Of a DNA stretch of 64,000 nt, positions 7,995-16,825 are shown in pieces. A model generated the notes under the pieces. It was not told the DNA's origin. It did no database searches and worked only from the letters and a program-made list of their open reading frames with translations. Position numbers and translations under genes: made by a program. The first letter of the stretch is position 1, and every line of letters starts with the position of its first letter. Origin of the DNA: Streptomyces violaceusniger (GTDB lineage: Bacteria; Actinomycetota; Actinomycetes; Streptomycetales; Streptomycetaceae); contig BJHW01000002.1 of assembly GCA_005405945.1 (NCBI GenBank), positions 1,364,001 to 1,428,000 on the forward strand, written 5' to 3'.

Positions 7995-9170
7995 TCAGGC
8001 GGGTCCCGGATTCCCCGGGCGGGGGACCGGCCCGGAGAACTCGGCGCGCACCGCATCCGTGTGCTCGCCCAGCCCCGGCACCGGCCGCATCGGCGCCCTG
8101 CGGCCCGCCACCTCCACCGGTGGCAGCAGACCGCGCAGTGGCCCGACCGGGGAACCGAACTCGCCCCAGCGGTCGCGGGCGTCGAACTGGGGGTGGGCGG
8201 AGAACCCCGCGAGGTCGCGCAGCCGTGCGTTGGCGATACCGGCCCCGTCCAGCAGCGCGATCAGGCCCTCGGCGGTGTGGTCCGCGAAGCACGCCTCCAG
8301 CTCGGCCGTCAGCTCCTCGTCATGGGTGCGGCGCAGCGGGTTGTCCGCGAAGCGCGGATCGCGGATCAGCTCCGGGCGGCGGAGCACCCGCTCGCACAGG
8401 GCCACCCATTCACGGTCGCTCTGCACACTCAGGAACACCTGACCGCCGTCCCCGCAGCGGTAGGCGCCGTACGGCGAGATGGACGGATGGCGGGCGCCGC
8501 TGCGGACGACTCCGGCACCGCCGTACGCCTGGGCGAAATAGGGGTGGCCCATCCACTCGCCCAGCGCGTCGAGCAGGCTCACGCTCAGATCGGTCCCGGC
8601 ACCGGTGCGCTCCCGCTCGTACAGTGCGGTGAGGATGCCGGTGTAGGCGTACATCCCGCCCGCGATATCGGCGATCGAGATCCCGGGGCGGGCCGGCGCC
8701 TCCGGGCTGCCGGTGATCGACAGCAGCCCCGCCTCGCACTGGATCAGCAGGTCGTACGCCTTCTTCTCGCGGTACGGGCCGCTGTCCCCGTATCCGGAGA
8801 TCGCGCAGGTGATCAGGCGGGGGTGGGCGGCCCGCAGCGTCTTAGCCCCCAGGCCCAGCCGGTCCACGGCGCCGGGCGCCAGATTGTGCACGAACACATC
8901 GGCGCGGGCGAGCATTGCCCCGAGCAGCGCCCGGTCGGTGGCGTCCTTGACGTCGAGGGCGACGCTCTCCTTGCCGCGGTTGACCCAGACGAAGTAGGCC
9001 GACGCGCCCTTGACCTCGCGGTCGTACTCGCGGGCGAAGTCCCCGCGCCCCGGCCGCTCCACCTTGATGACCCTGGCGCCCAGATCGGCGAGCTGACGGG
9101 TGGCGAACGGGGCGGCGACGGCCTGCTCCAGGGCGACGACGGTGATGCCTTCCAGCGGTTGCGCGGGCAC
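7995..9170 (-). CDS. CaiB/BaiF-family CoA-transferase
   Basis: 391 aa, the usual length for family III CoA-transferases. Visible features are LEGITVVALEQAVAAP at the N-terminus, ADLGARVIKVERPGRGD, NRGKESVALD, and AYDLLIQCEAG with the catalytic Asp (about residue 170). GQVFLSVQSDREW follows in the second lobe. These enzymes move CoA between carboxylic acids. The acid here is not readable. A terminator-like hairpin separates it from the CE7 esterase upstream, so it may have its own promoter. Confidence 0.88.
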   Translation of the reverse strand: MPAQPLEGITVVALEQAVAAPFATRQLADLGARVIKVERPGRGDFAREYDREVKGASAYFVWVNRGKESVALDVKDATDRALLGAMLARADVFVHNLAPGAVDRLGLGAKTLRAAHPRLITCAISGYGDSGPYREKKAYDLLIQCEAGLLSITGSPEAPARPGISIADIAGGMYAYTGILTALYERERTGAGTDLSVSLLDALGEWMGHPYFAQAYGGAGVVRSGARHPSISPYGAYRCGDGGQVFLSVQSDREWVALCERVLRRPELIRDPRFADNPLRRTHDEELTAELEACFADHTAEGLIALLDGAGIANARLRDLAGFSAHPQFDARDRWGEFGSPVGPLRGLLPPVEVAGRRAPMRPVPGLGEHTDAVRAEFSGPVPRPGNPGPA

Positions 9171-9208
9171 GGGCGGCTCCTTCGGTGCGGGTAGCCTCTG
9201 TCTACCCC

Positions 9209-9241
9209 GTGCCGGGCGGCGATCGAACCGCCGCCCGGCAC
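9209..9241 (-). terminator. Hairpin between CE7 esterase and CoA-transferase
   Basis: GTGCCGGGCGGCG and its exact complement (13 bp) enclose the loop ATCGAAC. It sits directly after the esterase stop codon on the minus strand. Confidence 0.75.
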
Positions 9242-9248
9242 GTCCGGA

Positions 9249-10217
9249 TCAGCCCAGCAGCCTCCGCAGATAGGCGATCTGCTCGGCCTGCTGATGGGTG
9301 CCGCCGCCCTCGTGGCCGTTGAAGGACCACACCTTGAGGTCCTTCCTCCCGGCGTAGTGGTGGTAGGCGGCGAAGCCGCAGGAGGTCGGGGTGATCTCAT
9401 CGCGCAGGGCGGTCGAGAACAGCGCCGGCGCGTTGGCGCGGGCCGCGAAGTTGAGCCCGTCGAAGTGGTCGAGCGTGGCGAACACCCGCTCCGCCAGCTC
9501 GCGCTGTCCCGCGCAGAACCGGGCCAGTTCGCCATAGGGGTCGGCATCCGTGATCTCGACCGCGCGCCGGATGTGGGTCATGAACGGCACATCCACCAGC
9601 GCCGCCGTCAGATCCGGCACCAGTCCGGCCGCCGCCAGGGCCAGCGCACCGCCCTGGCTGCCCCCGCTGACCACGATCCGCGCGGGGTCCACCAGCGGAT
9701 GCTCACGGGCGGCCTCCACCGCGCGTACCGCGTCGGTGTACAGCCGGCGGTAGTAGTAGTCGTCCGGGGAGAGGACGCCGTGGGTCATCTTGCCGGGTGT
9801 CTCGGGACCGGTGCCGCCGACCGGATCGGGGGTGACGCCGGGGGAGTGCTGGACCCACCCCTGGCCCCGGCTGTCCATCACGAAGACCGCGTAGCCCACC
9901 GACGGCCACAGCAGCCAGTTGTGCGGCAGCCCCCGGCCGCCGTTGTAGCCGAGGTACTGCACCACGCACGGCAGCGGGCCCGCCACGTCCCGCGGGGCCA
10001 GCAGCCAGCCGCGTATCCGGTGCCCGCCGAAGCCGGAGAACTCCACGTCGTAGGTGTGCACACGGGCCAGCCCGGTGTCCTCCTCGGTGAACACCGCGTT
10101 CAGCTCGCGGGTGCGGGCCTCGGCGAGGGTCCGCTTCCAGAAGGCGTCGAAGCCGTCCGGCTCGGGCAGCGGGGGCCGGTAGGTGCGCAGCTGCTCCAGG
10201 GGCAGATCGATGAACAC
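9249..10217 (-). CDS. CE7-family acetyl xylan esterase / cephalosporin-C deacetylase
   Basis: 322 aa alpha/beta hydrolase matching CE7 length. RGQGW (oxyanion/RGQ motif), GGSQGG with nucleophile Ser (about 182), Asp in LRDEITPTS, and His in FNGHEGGG form the standard CE7 order. There is no signal peptide, so it acts inside the cell on acetylated oligosaccharides or similar small esters taken up by the cell. It lies just downstream of the LacI regulator on the same strand (about 105 bp), which suggests sugar-responsive control (inference). The N-terminus FIDLPLEQLRTYRPPLPEP is typical, supporting the chosen ATG. Confidence 0.92.
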   Translation of the reverse strand: MFIDLPLEQLRTYRPPLPEPDGFDAFWKRTLAEARTRELNAVFTEEDTGLARVHTYDVEFSGFGGHRIRGWLLAPRDVAGPLPCVVQYLGYNGGRGLPHNWLLWPSVGYAVFVMDSRGQGWVQHSPGVTPDPVGGTGPETPGKMTHGVLSPDDYYYRRLYTDAVRAVEAAREHPLVDPARIVVSGGSQGGALALAAAGLVPDLTAALVDVPFMTHIRRAVEITDADPYGELARFCAGQRELAERVFATLDHFDGLNFAARANAPALFSTALRDEITPTSCGFAAYHHYAGRKDLKVWSFNGHEGGGTHQQAEQIAYLRRLLG

Positions 10218-10322
10218 GGTGGGCGTACCTCCGTAGCGATCGATGCGGTGAAGGGGTGTGCGCTCAGGAGCCGAGTGAGGGGGCGGGGTGTCCGGCCATC
10301 CGTGCAGTGTTCGACTCCTCGG

Positions 10323-11365
10323 TCATAAGGGAGCGTGGTGCGGCGGAGCGGTACTGGACCGGACCATGAGCCGGGTGGACAGCTCGGTCCGGATGGCCTC
10401 CGGCACCTCGCCGGTCATCAGCCGCAACAGCGTGCGCAGCGCCGCGCCCGCCATCTCCGACAGCGGCTGGCGGACCGTCGTCAGCGCGGGCGTGATCCAG
10501 CGGGCCTGCGGCAGATCGTCGAAGCCCACGACGCTGATGTCTCGCGGCACCCTCAACCCCCGCCCCCTGACCGCCCGGTACACACCCGGCACCATCTGAT
10601 CGGAGCAGACGAAGACGGCCGTGGGCGGCTCGGGCAGATCCAGCAGCGCACCCATCCGGTGGCGCGCCCCGGCCTCGCTGATCTCGCCGTAGCGGACATA
10701 CGCGGACGGCACCGGCAACCCGGCCGCCGCCATCGCCGAACGGTACCCGGCGACCCGGCCGCCGTCGCGCGCCGTCCGCCCCGGGCCGCCGATCACCGCG
10801 ATCCGGCGGTGCCCCAGCCCGACGAGGTGCTCGGTCGCGGCCATCCCGCCCTGCCAGTTGGCGGCCGCCACGGACGGCACCCCGGGTGGCGGGTCGTTCG
10901 CGGGGTCGATCAGCACAAACGGGATCCGCCGCTCATCGAGCCAGGAGTGCTGGGCGGGGCGAGGTCGATGAGATGGAACAGCACACCCGAGCTGCCCCGG
11001 GCGTACAGCTTCTCCGGCCAGCCGTACTCGAGCCGGCCGCCCCGGCTTCGGGTGGCCGCGGCCGAGACCACCACCTCGAGTCCCGCCTCGTGCGCGGCCT
11101 CCGCCGCGCCGTGCAGTACCGCCCCCGACCAGGTGCTGTCGAGTGAGTGCACCACCAGGTCGACGATCGCGGTCGGCTTGGGCGCCTCACAGCGCGGCCT
11201 GCGGATGTACCCCAGGCGGTCCAGGACCTCGGTGACCCGGCGGCGGGTCTCGGGGGCCACGTCCTCCCGGCCGTTGACCACCTTCGACGCGGTCGGCACC
11301 GACACACCCGCCTCGCGGGCGACGACCGCCAGCGTGGGCCCCGTCGATCCCGAGGAACGAGCCAT
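10323..11365 (-). CDS. LacI-family transcriptional regulator (frame broken once)
   Basis: 347 aa after repair. It has an N-terminal LacI HTH (LAVVAREAGVSVPTASKVVNG, with residues 12-35 as the helix-turn-helix), then a periplasmic-binding-protein-like sensor: HLVGLGHRRIAVIGGP, VFVCSDQMVPGVYRA, DISVVGFDDLP. The break lies at the GGGCGGGG stretch near 10952. One added base gives LAPPQHSWLDERRIPFVLID, which joins the halves correctly. It probably represses the downstream CE7 esterase and itself. A near-palindrome upstream (11412-11423) is a candidate operator. The inducer is likely a plant oligosaccharide, but the sequence does not name it. Confidence 0.9.
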
Positions 11366-11411
11366 TGAGACTCCCTTCCCTAACCGCCCACGTGGAACCC
11401 CTGACCGGGCA

Positions 11412-11423
11412 GTAATCGGTTAC
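11412..11423. promoter_or_regulatory. Candidate LacI-type operator upstream of the LacI gene
   Basis: GTAATCGGTTAC is an even-spaced near-palindrome (two mismatched positions) with the central CG typical of LacI-family operators, about 47 bp upstream of the start codon. Confidence 0.45.
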
Positions 11424-11614
11424 CAACCCTAAGGCCGCCTCAAGTCGCCGGGAAGACCCCGGTCGTCGAGGCGGGAGGCCCGCGACTCCTTGTCGCCGCC
11501 GCCCGCGACAAGGTTGCCCGGTCCGGGCCCCGCGGACCTCGTTCCTGGCACCGGACGGCGACCACCCCGCGTCCCGCCCGCTGACCAGCACACGGACCCG
11601 CGCCCGCACGGGAC

Positions 11615-12460
11615 TCAGCGGTCGATCCGCGCTCCGTGCGGGCCCGTGTCCGGCACCTCCCCGACCCGCGCCGCGGCCGGGTTCAGCACCCGGGTGAGAA
11701 AGGCCCGGGTGCGGGGGTGGACCGGATCGGACACGACCTGCTCCGGCCCGCCCTCCTCCACGATCACCCCGTCGTCCATGAACACGACCCGGTCGGCGAC
11801 CTCCCGCGCGAAGCTCATCTCATGGGTGACGACCAGCATCGTCATCCCCTCGTCGGCCAGGGCGCGCATCACCGCCAGCACATCGCCGACCAGCTCCGGA
11901 TCGAGCGCCGAGGTCGGCTCGTCGAAGAGCATCAGCTCCGGGTCCATCGACAGCGCCCGCGCGATGGCCACCCGCTGCTGCTGGCCGCCCGACAGCTGCG
12001 CCGGATAGGCCGACTCCTTGTCGCCCAGGCCGACCCGCCGCAGAGTCTCCCGCGCGATGCGCGCCGCCTCCGCCTTGTCGCGGCGCAGCACCCGCCGCTG
12101 GGCGATGGTCAGGTTCTCCAGGGCGGTCAGATGCGGAAAGAGGTTGAACGCCTGGAACACCATGCCGATCCGCCGCCGCACCCGGTCGATGTCCACATCC
12201 GGGTCGGTGACCTCGGTGCCCGCTACGGTGACCGAGCCCGAGGTCGGCTCCTCCAGGAGGTTCACACAGCGCAGCAGCGTCGACTTGCCGGATCCCGACG
12301 GGCCGATGACACAGACCACCTCGCCCCGCCGGACGGTGAGATCGATGCCCTTGAGCACCTCCAGCTCGCCGAAGGACTTGTGCAGACCCGCCACCCGGAT
12401 GGCGACGCCGTCCGCCTCGCCGGTCCCCTTCGCCTCCGTCGTCTCCTTCACCCCGGTCAC
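11615..12460 (-). CDS. Polar amino-acid ABC transporter, ATP-binding protein
   Basis: 281 aa. Walker A GPSGSGKST, Q-loop FQAFNLFPHLT, signature LSGGQQQR, Walker B LMLFDEPTSALD and switch THEM are all intact, in the arrangement of the GlnQ/HisP group. The chosen GTG (12458-12460) overlaps the permease stop as GTGA. Upstream in-frame codons lie inside the permease. It has a C-terminal extension of about 20 residues after the normal end. It works with the permease and lipoprotein just upstream in one operon to import an amino acid. Confidence 0.95.
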   Translation of the reverse strand: MTGVKETTEAKGTGEADGVAIRVAGLHKSFGELEVLKGIDLTVRRGEVVCVIGPSGSGKSTLLRCVNLLEEPTSGSVTVAGTEVTDPDVDIDRVRRRIGMVFQAFNLFPHLTALENLTIAQRRVLRRDKAEAARIARETLRRVGLGDKESAYPAQLSGGQQQRVAIARALSMDPELMLFDEPTSALDPELVGDVLAVMRALADEGMTMLVVTHEMSFAREVADRVVFMDDGVIVEEGGPEQVVSDPVHPRTRAFLTRVLNPAAARVGEVPDTGPHGARIDR

Positions 12461-13242
12461 CTCGCCTTCGCCGCACGGGCCTCGAGCCGGCGCACCAGGT
12501 GGCCGAGCGGAACGGTGATGATCAGGTAGCACACCCCGGCGACCAGGATCGGGGTGAGGCTGCGGTGCTGATTCAGCGCGTCCCGGCCGAACTTGGACAG
12601 CTCGTACTGGTCCAGGGAGAGTCCCAGGAGATAGACCAGGGAGGAGTCCTTGGTCAGCAGCACCAGTTCATTGGTGAGCGGCGGCAGGACGATCCGGAAC
12701 GCCTGCGGGATGATGATCGAGGCCATCGCCCGGCTGTGGGACATGCCCAGCGAACGCGCCGCCTCCATCTGCCCCTTGGGCACCGCCTGGATGCCCGCCC
12801 GCATGGTCTCCGCGATATAGGCGGCGCCGACGAGCCCCAGCGCCAGCATGACCGTGACATACCGGTCCAGCGCCACCTGGAAGGCGAGCGGCACCCCGAA
12901 GCCGAGCGCGATGAACACCAGCAGCGCGGGCACCCCGCGGAAGAACTCGATGTAGGCCACCGCCAGCCAGCGGTACGGCGGCACCTGCGAGAGCCGCATC
13001 AGCGCCAGCACCACCCCGAGGACCAGCCCGAAGCCGAAGCCGAGCAGGGTGTAGACGACGGTGTTGACCAGGGCGGTGGTGATGATGTCGGGAAACAGGG
13101 ACCGGGCGACCTCGGCGTCGAAGAACGCGCGCCGCAGTTCACCCCAGTCGGCGGCCAGGACGATGGCGAGCAGCAGGGCGATCAGCACGGCGTACTGCAC
13201 CGCCCGTATCGCCCGCGCCCGCTGTCGGCGGGGCATTGCCAT
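12457..13242 (-). CDS. Polar amino-acid ABC transporter, permease
   Basis: About 261 aa with five to six membrane segments. The EAA-like loop EAARSLGMSHSRAMASIIIPQAFR and the HisM-type region NTVVYTLLGFGFGLVLG place it in the histidine/glutamine/opine permease family. It lies between the substrate-binding lipoprotein (41 bp upstream) and the ATPase (4-base overlap). Two ATGs two codons apart are possible starts (13240-13242 or 13234-13236). Confidence 0.95.
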   Translation of the reverse strand: MAMPRRQRARAIRAVQYAVLIALLLAIVLAADWGELRRAFFDAEVARSLFPDIITTALVNTVVYTLLGFGFGLVLGVVLALMRLSQVPPYRWLAVAYIEFFRGVPALLVFIALGFGVPLAFQVALDRYVTVMLALGLVGAAYIAETMRAGIQAVPKGQMEAARSLGMSHSRAMASIIIPQAFRIVLPPLTNELVLLTKDSSLVYLLGLSLDQYELSKFGRDALNQHRSLTPILVAGVCYLIITVPLGHLVRRLEARAAKAR

Positions 13243-13283
13243 AAGTGTGCGGACTCCTCAGCTCCGATGGCTGTCGGCGGGTG

Positions 13284-14144
13284 TCACTTCTTGGGTGCGG
13301 TGCCGAACCACTTCTTGTGGATACGGTCGTAGGAGCCGTCCGCCCGGGCGTCCTTCAGCACCGCGTTGATCTTCTTGCGCAGTGCGTCATTGCCGGTCCG
13401 CACGGCGATGCCGTAACTCTCCCCGGTGTCGAACTCGGCCGTCACCGCGGTGTCGGGGTTGTCCTTGACGTAGTCGTAGAGCACGCCGTTGTCGTTGATG
13501 CCCGCGTCGGTCTGCCCGGTCTTGACGGCGGTCAGCAGCAGCGCCAGGTCCTCGAACTGGACCAGCTTCGCGCCCTTGGCGTGCTTCTGGGCGTAAGCCT
13601 CGCCGGTGGTCCCCTGCTGGACCGCGAGCTTCTTGCCCTTGAGGTCGGCGAGGGATGTGAACCGCTTGCCCTTGGCCGTGAGCAGCGCCTGCGTGGCCTC
13701 GAAATAGGGGGCGGAGAAGTCCAGGTTCTTCTCGCGCACCTCGGTGATGGTCATCCCGGCGGCGGCCACGTCGCACTGGTTGGTGTTGAGGTCCTCCCCG
13801 GACTGGATGCCCTCGAAGGGCGTGTCCACGATCTCCTGCTTCACATGGAGCGCCGAGGCCACGAGATCGACGATGTCCACATCGAAGCCGACGATCTTCT
13901 TGCCCTGCTTGGACTGGAAGGGCGGATAGGGCAGATGGGTGCAGGTCGTGAGCTTCCCGGAGTTCACCAGGCTGATGTCCTTGCCGCCGGACCCCGACGA
14001 CTTGGTGCTGGTGCACCCGGCCAGCAGGGCGGATACGGCGGCGACGGCTATGACGGGCGGCAGGGCGGAGCGAGCGAACACGGCACCTCCGGGGCAGGGT
14101 CGGCGAACGACCACGGATCTCATGATCAGTGAGTCGGGCCGCAT
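13284..14144 (-). CDS. Polar amino-acid ABC transporter, substrate-binding lipoprotein
   Basis: About 280 aa. The signal peptide ends in a lipobox (ALLAGC, Cys near residue 45 from the first start), then a Ser/Gly linker and a family 3 solute-binding domain: YPPFQ, GFDVDIVDLVASAL, AAAGMTITEVREKNLDFSAPYF, VQQGTTGEAYA. It collects an amino acid outside the membrane for the adjacent permease and ATPase. Two starts are possible (14144 or the ATG near 14123). The shorter one gives a more normal signal peptide length. Confidence 0.93.
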   Translation of the reverse strand: MRPDSLIMRSVVVRRPCPGGAVFARSALPPVIAVAAVSALLAGCTSTKSSGSGGKDISLVNSGKLTTCTHLPYPPFQSKQGKKIVGFDVDIVDLVASALHVKQEIVDTPFEGIQSGEDLNTNQCDVAAAGMTITEVREKNLDFSAPYFEATQALLTAKGKRFTSLADLKGKKLAVQQGTTGEAYAQKHAKGAKLVQFEDLALLLTAVKTGQTDAGINDNGVLYDYVKDNPDTAVTAEFDTGESYGIAVRTGNDALRKKINAVLKDARADGSYDRIHKKWFGTAPKK

Positions 14145-14210
14145 CCTCCCACCGGAAGTGGCGCGGTGTCTTTACGCGTGCAATTGCGACCGGGTAACGG
14201 AGAGGCGAGG

Positions 14211-14438
14211 TCAGCGCCGCCGGCGCCGCCTGCGGCGCTTGCTCCAGAACCAGCCGGCCGGCGGCTCGTCCGCCCGCCAGGGCTGGGGCTCGGGCGCGCC
14301 GCGCCGCCAGCGCGCGGTCAGCATCCGGGTGCGCGCGGCGGGCTCGGTGACCTCGGCGTCCCGTATGAAGTCCGCGTCGAGCACGACGTCGTCCCACTCG
14401 TCGGCGTCGTCCCCTGAAGGTGTGGATCCGGTGCTCAC
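14211..14438 (-). CDS. Small conserved streptomycete protein, acidic head and Arg tail
   Basis: 75 aa. An acidic N-terminal half (DDADEWDDVVLDADFIRDAEV) is followed by TEPAARTRMLTARW, PEPQPWR and WFWSKRRRRRRRR at the very end. The GTG start at 14436-14438 has a GGGAGGTG ribosome site seven bases upstream. I recognise this as a commonly conserved short protein of streptomycetes but know no function. The charge split suggests nucleic-acid or protein binding, which is only a guess. Confidence 0.7.
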   Translation of the reverse strand: MSTGSTPSGDDADEWDDVVLDADFIRDAEVTEPAARTRMLTARWRRGAPEPQPWRADEPPAGWFWSKRRRRRRRR

Positions 14439-14567
14439 GGGGCACCTCCCGTCGGCCGGTGCCGCTCGGGCACAGGAGCGTGTTCCTCGAGCGATGAACG
14501 CGTGGGGTGTCCGCCGAGTTCCGGCGGGCCCCGCGCGGCCAGCGCCCTGTCCGTGCCCCCTCCGTAC

Positions 14568-14660
14568 CCGGTCCGTCCTCGGTCCGCGCCCCGCCCGTCC
14601 CCGGTCCGTCCTCGGTCCGTGCCCGCCCGTCGTCGGCCCGTGCCCGCCCATCCCCGGTCC
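14568..14660. repeat. Degenerate GC-rich tandem repeat
   Basis: CCGGTCCGTCCTCGGTCCG occurs twice about 32 bp apart, flanked by further CGGTCCG/GCCCGCCC elements, in the gap between the GH127 stop and the small protein gene. No gene is seen in the 230-bp interval. Confidence 0.6.
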
Positions 14661-14668
14661 CGTGAAGG

Positions 14669-16645
14669 TCAGCCGGGCGGGGTCCGGACCGGGATCCACA
14701 CCCGCATCGCGCCGGGCTCGCGGTTCGCCCACGCGTAGTACGGGATCGCGGTCACCGGGACCGGCTCGGGGGCCTTCGGGCCACCCGAGGCCCACGCGGA
14801 GCCCGTACCGCCGCTCCGGTACGGCCACCAGCCCTCGCGCGCGACGGCGTGGGGCAGGGCCAGCGCGGTGATCACGGTCACCCCGCCCAGCAGCTCCGGC
14901 CGGTGCTCCGGGCTCGGCGCGGCATCCGGGTCGAGGTCGATGTCGTCCAGCCGCAGCCCGGCGGGCTGGTCGGGCTGCTCCAGGCAGTACACCAGCGGGC
15001 CGCGCTCGATCGCGGCACAGCCGCGCACCCCGTCGATCCGCGGATCGGGCCGGGTGAGCCGGGGGTCCAGGGGCAGGCTCAGCACCACCGTCTCACCGGG
15101 CCGCCAGCGCCGCCGCAGCCGCAGCCAGCCGTTCTCGGCCCGCTCGGCCACCGGCTCCCCGCCGACCGTCGCCTCGTACGTCCGCGCCCAGTGCGGGATG
15201 CGCAGCGACAGCGTCCAGTCCTCCTCGGGCGGGGCCGCGTCCACGACCACCGCGATCCGTCCCTCCCAGGGGTAGCCGGTCCCCACCCGCACCGCGCCGC
15301 CGCCCGCCTCGTACGAGCCGGACGCGTACTGGTGCAGCTGGAGCCCCTCGGCGTCGCCGCTCGCCATGTAGTGCGGCAGCGAGGCCAGCAGACGCATCAC
15401 GTTGGGCGGGCAGCAGGCGCACCGGAACCACGGCGTCCGGTGGGCGTTCTGGTCGCCGGTGGCCGCCTTACGGTGCTCATCGTCCTGGCGGACGTGCAGC
15501 GGATTCACATAGAGCCAGCGCTCACCGTCGATCGACACCCCCGACGCGAAGCCGTTGAACAGGGTCCGCTCCACCAGATCGCTGTAGCGGGCCTCCCCGG
15601 TCAGCAGCGCCATCCGCCAGCCGAAGTGGATGGCGGCGATGGCCGCGCAGGTCTCGGCGTACGCCCGGTCCGGCGGCAGCTCGTACGCGTCCCCGAAGGA
15701 CTCCAGCTCGTGCCGGGAGCCCACTCCGCCGGTCAGATAGGTCTTTGTCGCGGCCATGTCCTCCCACAGCCGCACCAGGGCGTCCCGCAGCCCCGTATCG
15801 CCGGTCTCCGCCGCCACGTCGGCGGCCCCGGCCAGGAGGTACAGCTGGCGCACCGCGTGACCGGCGACCGCCGTCGCCTCCCGCACCGGGACGTGGTCCT
15901 GCCAGTAGGGCGCCCCGGGGCGGGGGCCGGGCGAGCCCTCCGGCGGGCCGTCGCCGAGGCTGCCCCGCCCGCGCCGGTCCACGAAGTACCCGGCCAGATC
16001 GAGATAGCGCCGCTCACCGGTCTCCCGGTACAGCTCGACCAGCGCGGTCTCGATCTCCGGATGGCCGCACACCGTCTCGTCCTTGCCGGGCCCGAAGGTG
16101 GCGTCGATGAGGTCGGCGTACCGCACCGCCACATCGAGCAGCCCGTCGCGGCCGGTGGCCCGGTGGTGGGCGACCGCGGCCTGGAGGAGATGGCCCGCGC
16201 AGTACAGCTCGTGCCCCCAGTGCGGATCCGCCCACCGCCGGGCGTCCGGGCCGAGCTGGTAGTACGTCTGGAGATAGCCGTCCTCGGCCTGGGCGGCCGC
16301 GACCAGCCCGGCCAGCCGCTCCACCTGCCGGGACAGCTCCTCCTCGGCCGGTCCCTCGCCGCCGTCGGCCAGCTGCCAGGACGCCGCCTCCAGCCACTTG
16401 TGCACATCGGAGTCCTGGAACGGGAAGTCGCCCCGGAAGCCGGACTCCTCCGGCGCCGCTCCCGCGGCGGCCCGGAGGTTGGCGAGATTGCCCGCCCGCT
16501 CCAGCCGGTCCGGCCCCTGGGGAACGCTCACCTCGGCGTTGACGCGGCGTCTGGCGGCCCAGAACCCCCCGGTGATCCGCGCCGTGGTGGCCGGGCGGAG
16601 CGCGGTGCGCGCTTCCCGGGAGAGCCGGATCGGACCTGCGGACAT
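14669..16645 (-). CDS. GH127 beta-L-arabinofuranosidase-type enzyme, cytosolic
   Basis: 658 aa, matching HypBA1-type GH127 (formerly DUF1680). The (alpha/alpha)6 barrel motifs are present: GGFWAARRRVN, QDSDVHKWLEAASW, DGYLQTYYQL, GHELYCAGHL. The Zn/Cys catalytic cluster is visible as YAETCAAIA (Glu and Cys) and CACCPPN (Cys pair, one being the nucleophile in characterised members). There is no signal peptide, so it trims arabinofuranosides after uptake. A perfect LacI-type operator lies 58 bp upstream. It is transcribed alone, away from the MerR-PP2C gene. Confidence 0.9.
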   Translation of the reverse strand: MSAGPIRLSREARTALRPATTARITGGFWAARRRVNAEVSVPQGPDRLERAGNLANLRAAAGAAPEESGFRGDFPFQDSDVHKWLEAASWQLADGGEGPAEEELSRQVERLAGLVAAAQAEDGYLQTYYQLGPDARRWADPHWGHELYCAGHLLQAAVAHHRATGRDGLLDVAVRYADLIDATFGPGKDETVCGHPEIETALVELYRETGERRYLDLAGYFVDRRGRGSLGDGPPEGSPGPRPGAPYWQDHVPVREATAVAGHAVRQLYLLAGAADVAAETGDTGLRDALVRLWEDMAATKTYLTGGVGSRHELESFGDAYELPPDRAYAETCAAIAAIHFGWRMALLTGEARYSDLVERTLFNGFASGVSIDGERWLYVNPLHVRQDDEHRKAATGDQNAHRTPWFRCACCPPNVMRLLASLPHYMASGDAEGLQLHQYASGSYEAGGGAVRVGTGYPWEGRIAVVVDAAPPEEDWTLSLRIPHWARTYEATVGGEPVAERAENGWLRLRRRWRPGETVVLSLPLDPRLTRPDPRIDGVRGCAAIERGPLVYCLEQPDQPAGLRLDDIDLDPDAAPSPEHRPELLGGVTVITALALPHAVAREGWWPYRSGGTGSAWASGGPKAPEPVPVTAIPYYAWANREPGAMRVWIPVRTPPG

Positions 16646-16702
16646 CCGCCCACCCCTTATGCCGCGCCGCCGGCCATGCCCGTCTCCCGGTCACGCAGGA
16701 GT

Positions 16703-16716
16703 GGAAACCGGTTTCC
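16703..16716. promoter_or_regulatory. LacI-type operator upstream of GH127
   Basis: GGAAACCGGTTTCC is a perfect 14-bp palindrome with central CG, the classic form for LacI-family repressors in streptomycete sugar genes. It lies 58 bp before the GH127 start. Confidence 0.7.
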
Positions 16717-16825
16717 GCCGTGAGCATATGGACGTGTTCTTCCGGCCGACAAGACCTTGCACACACCATTCATCAGCGTTCAACAACCGGAGTCGGCGGG
16801 CGGGCGAGACGGCCGGAGCGGCGGC

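Noticed and set aside
9170..9200. Promoter for the CoA-transferase
   Set aside because: No convincing -10/-35 pair was found between the terminator hairpin and the start codon.
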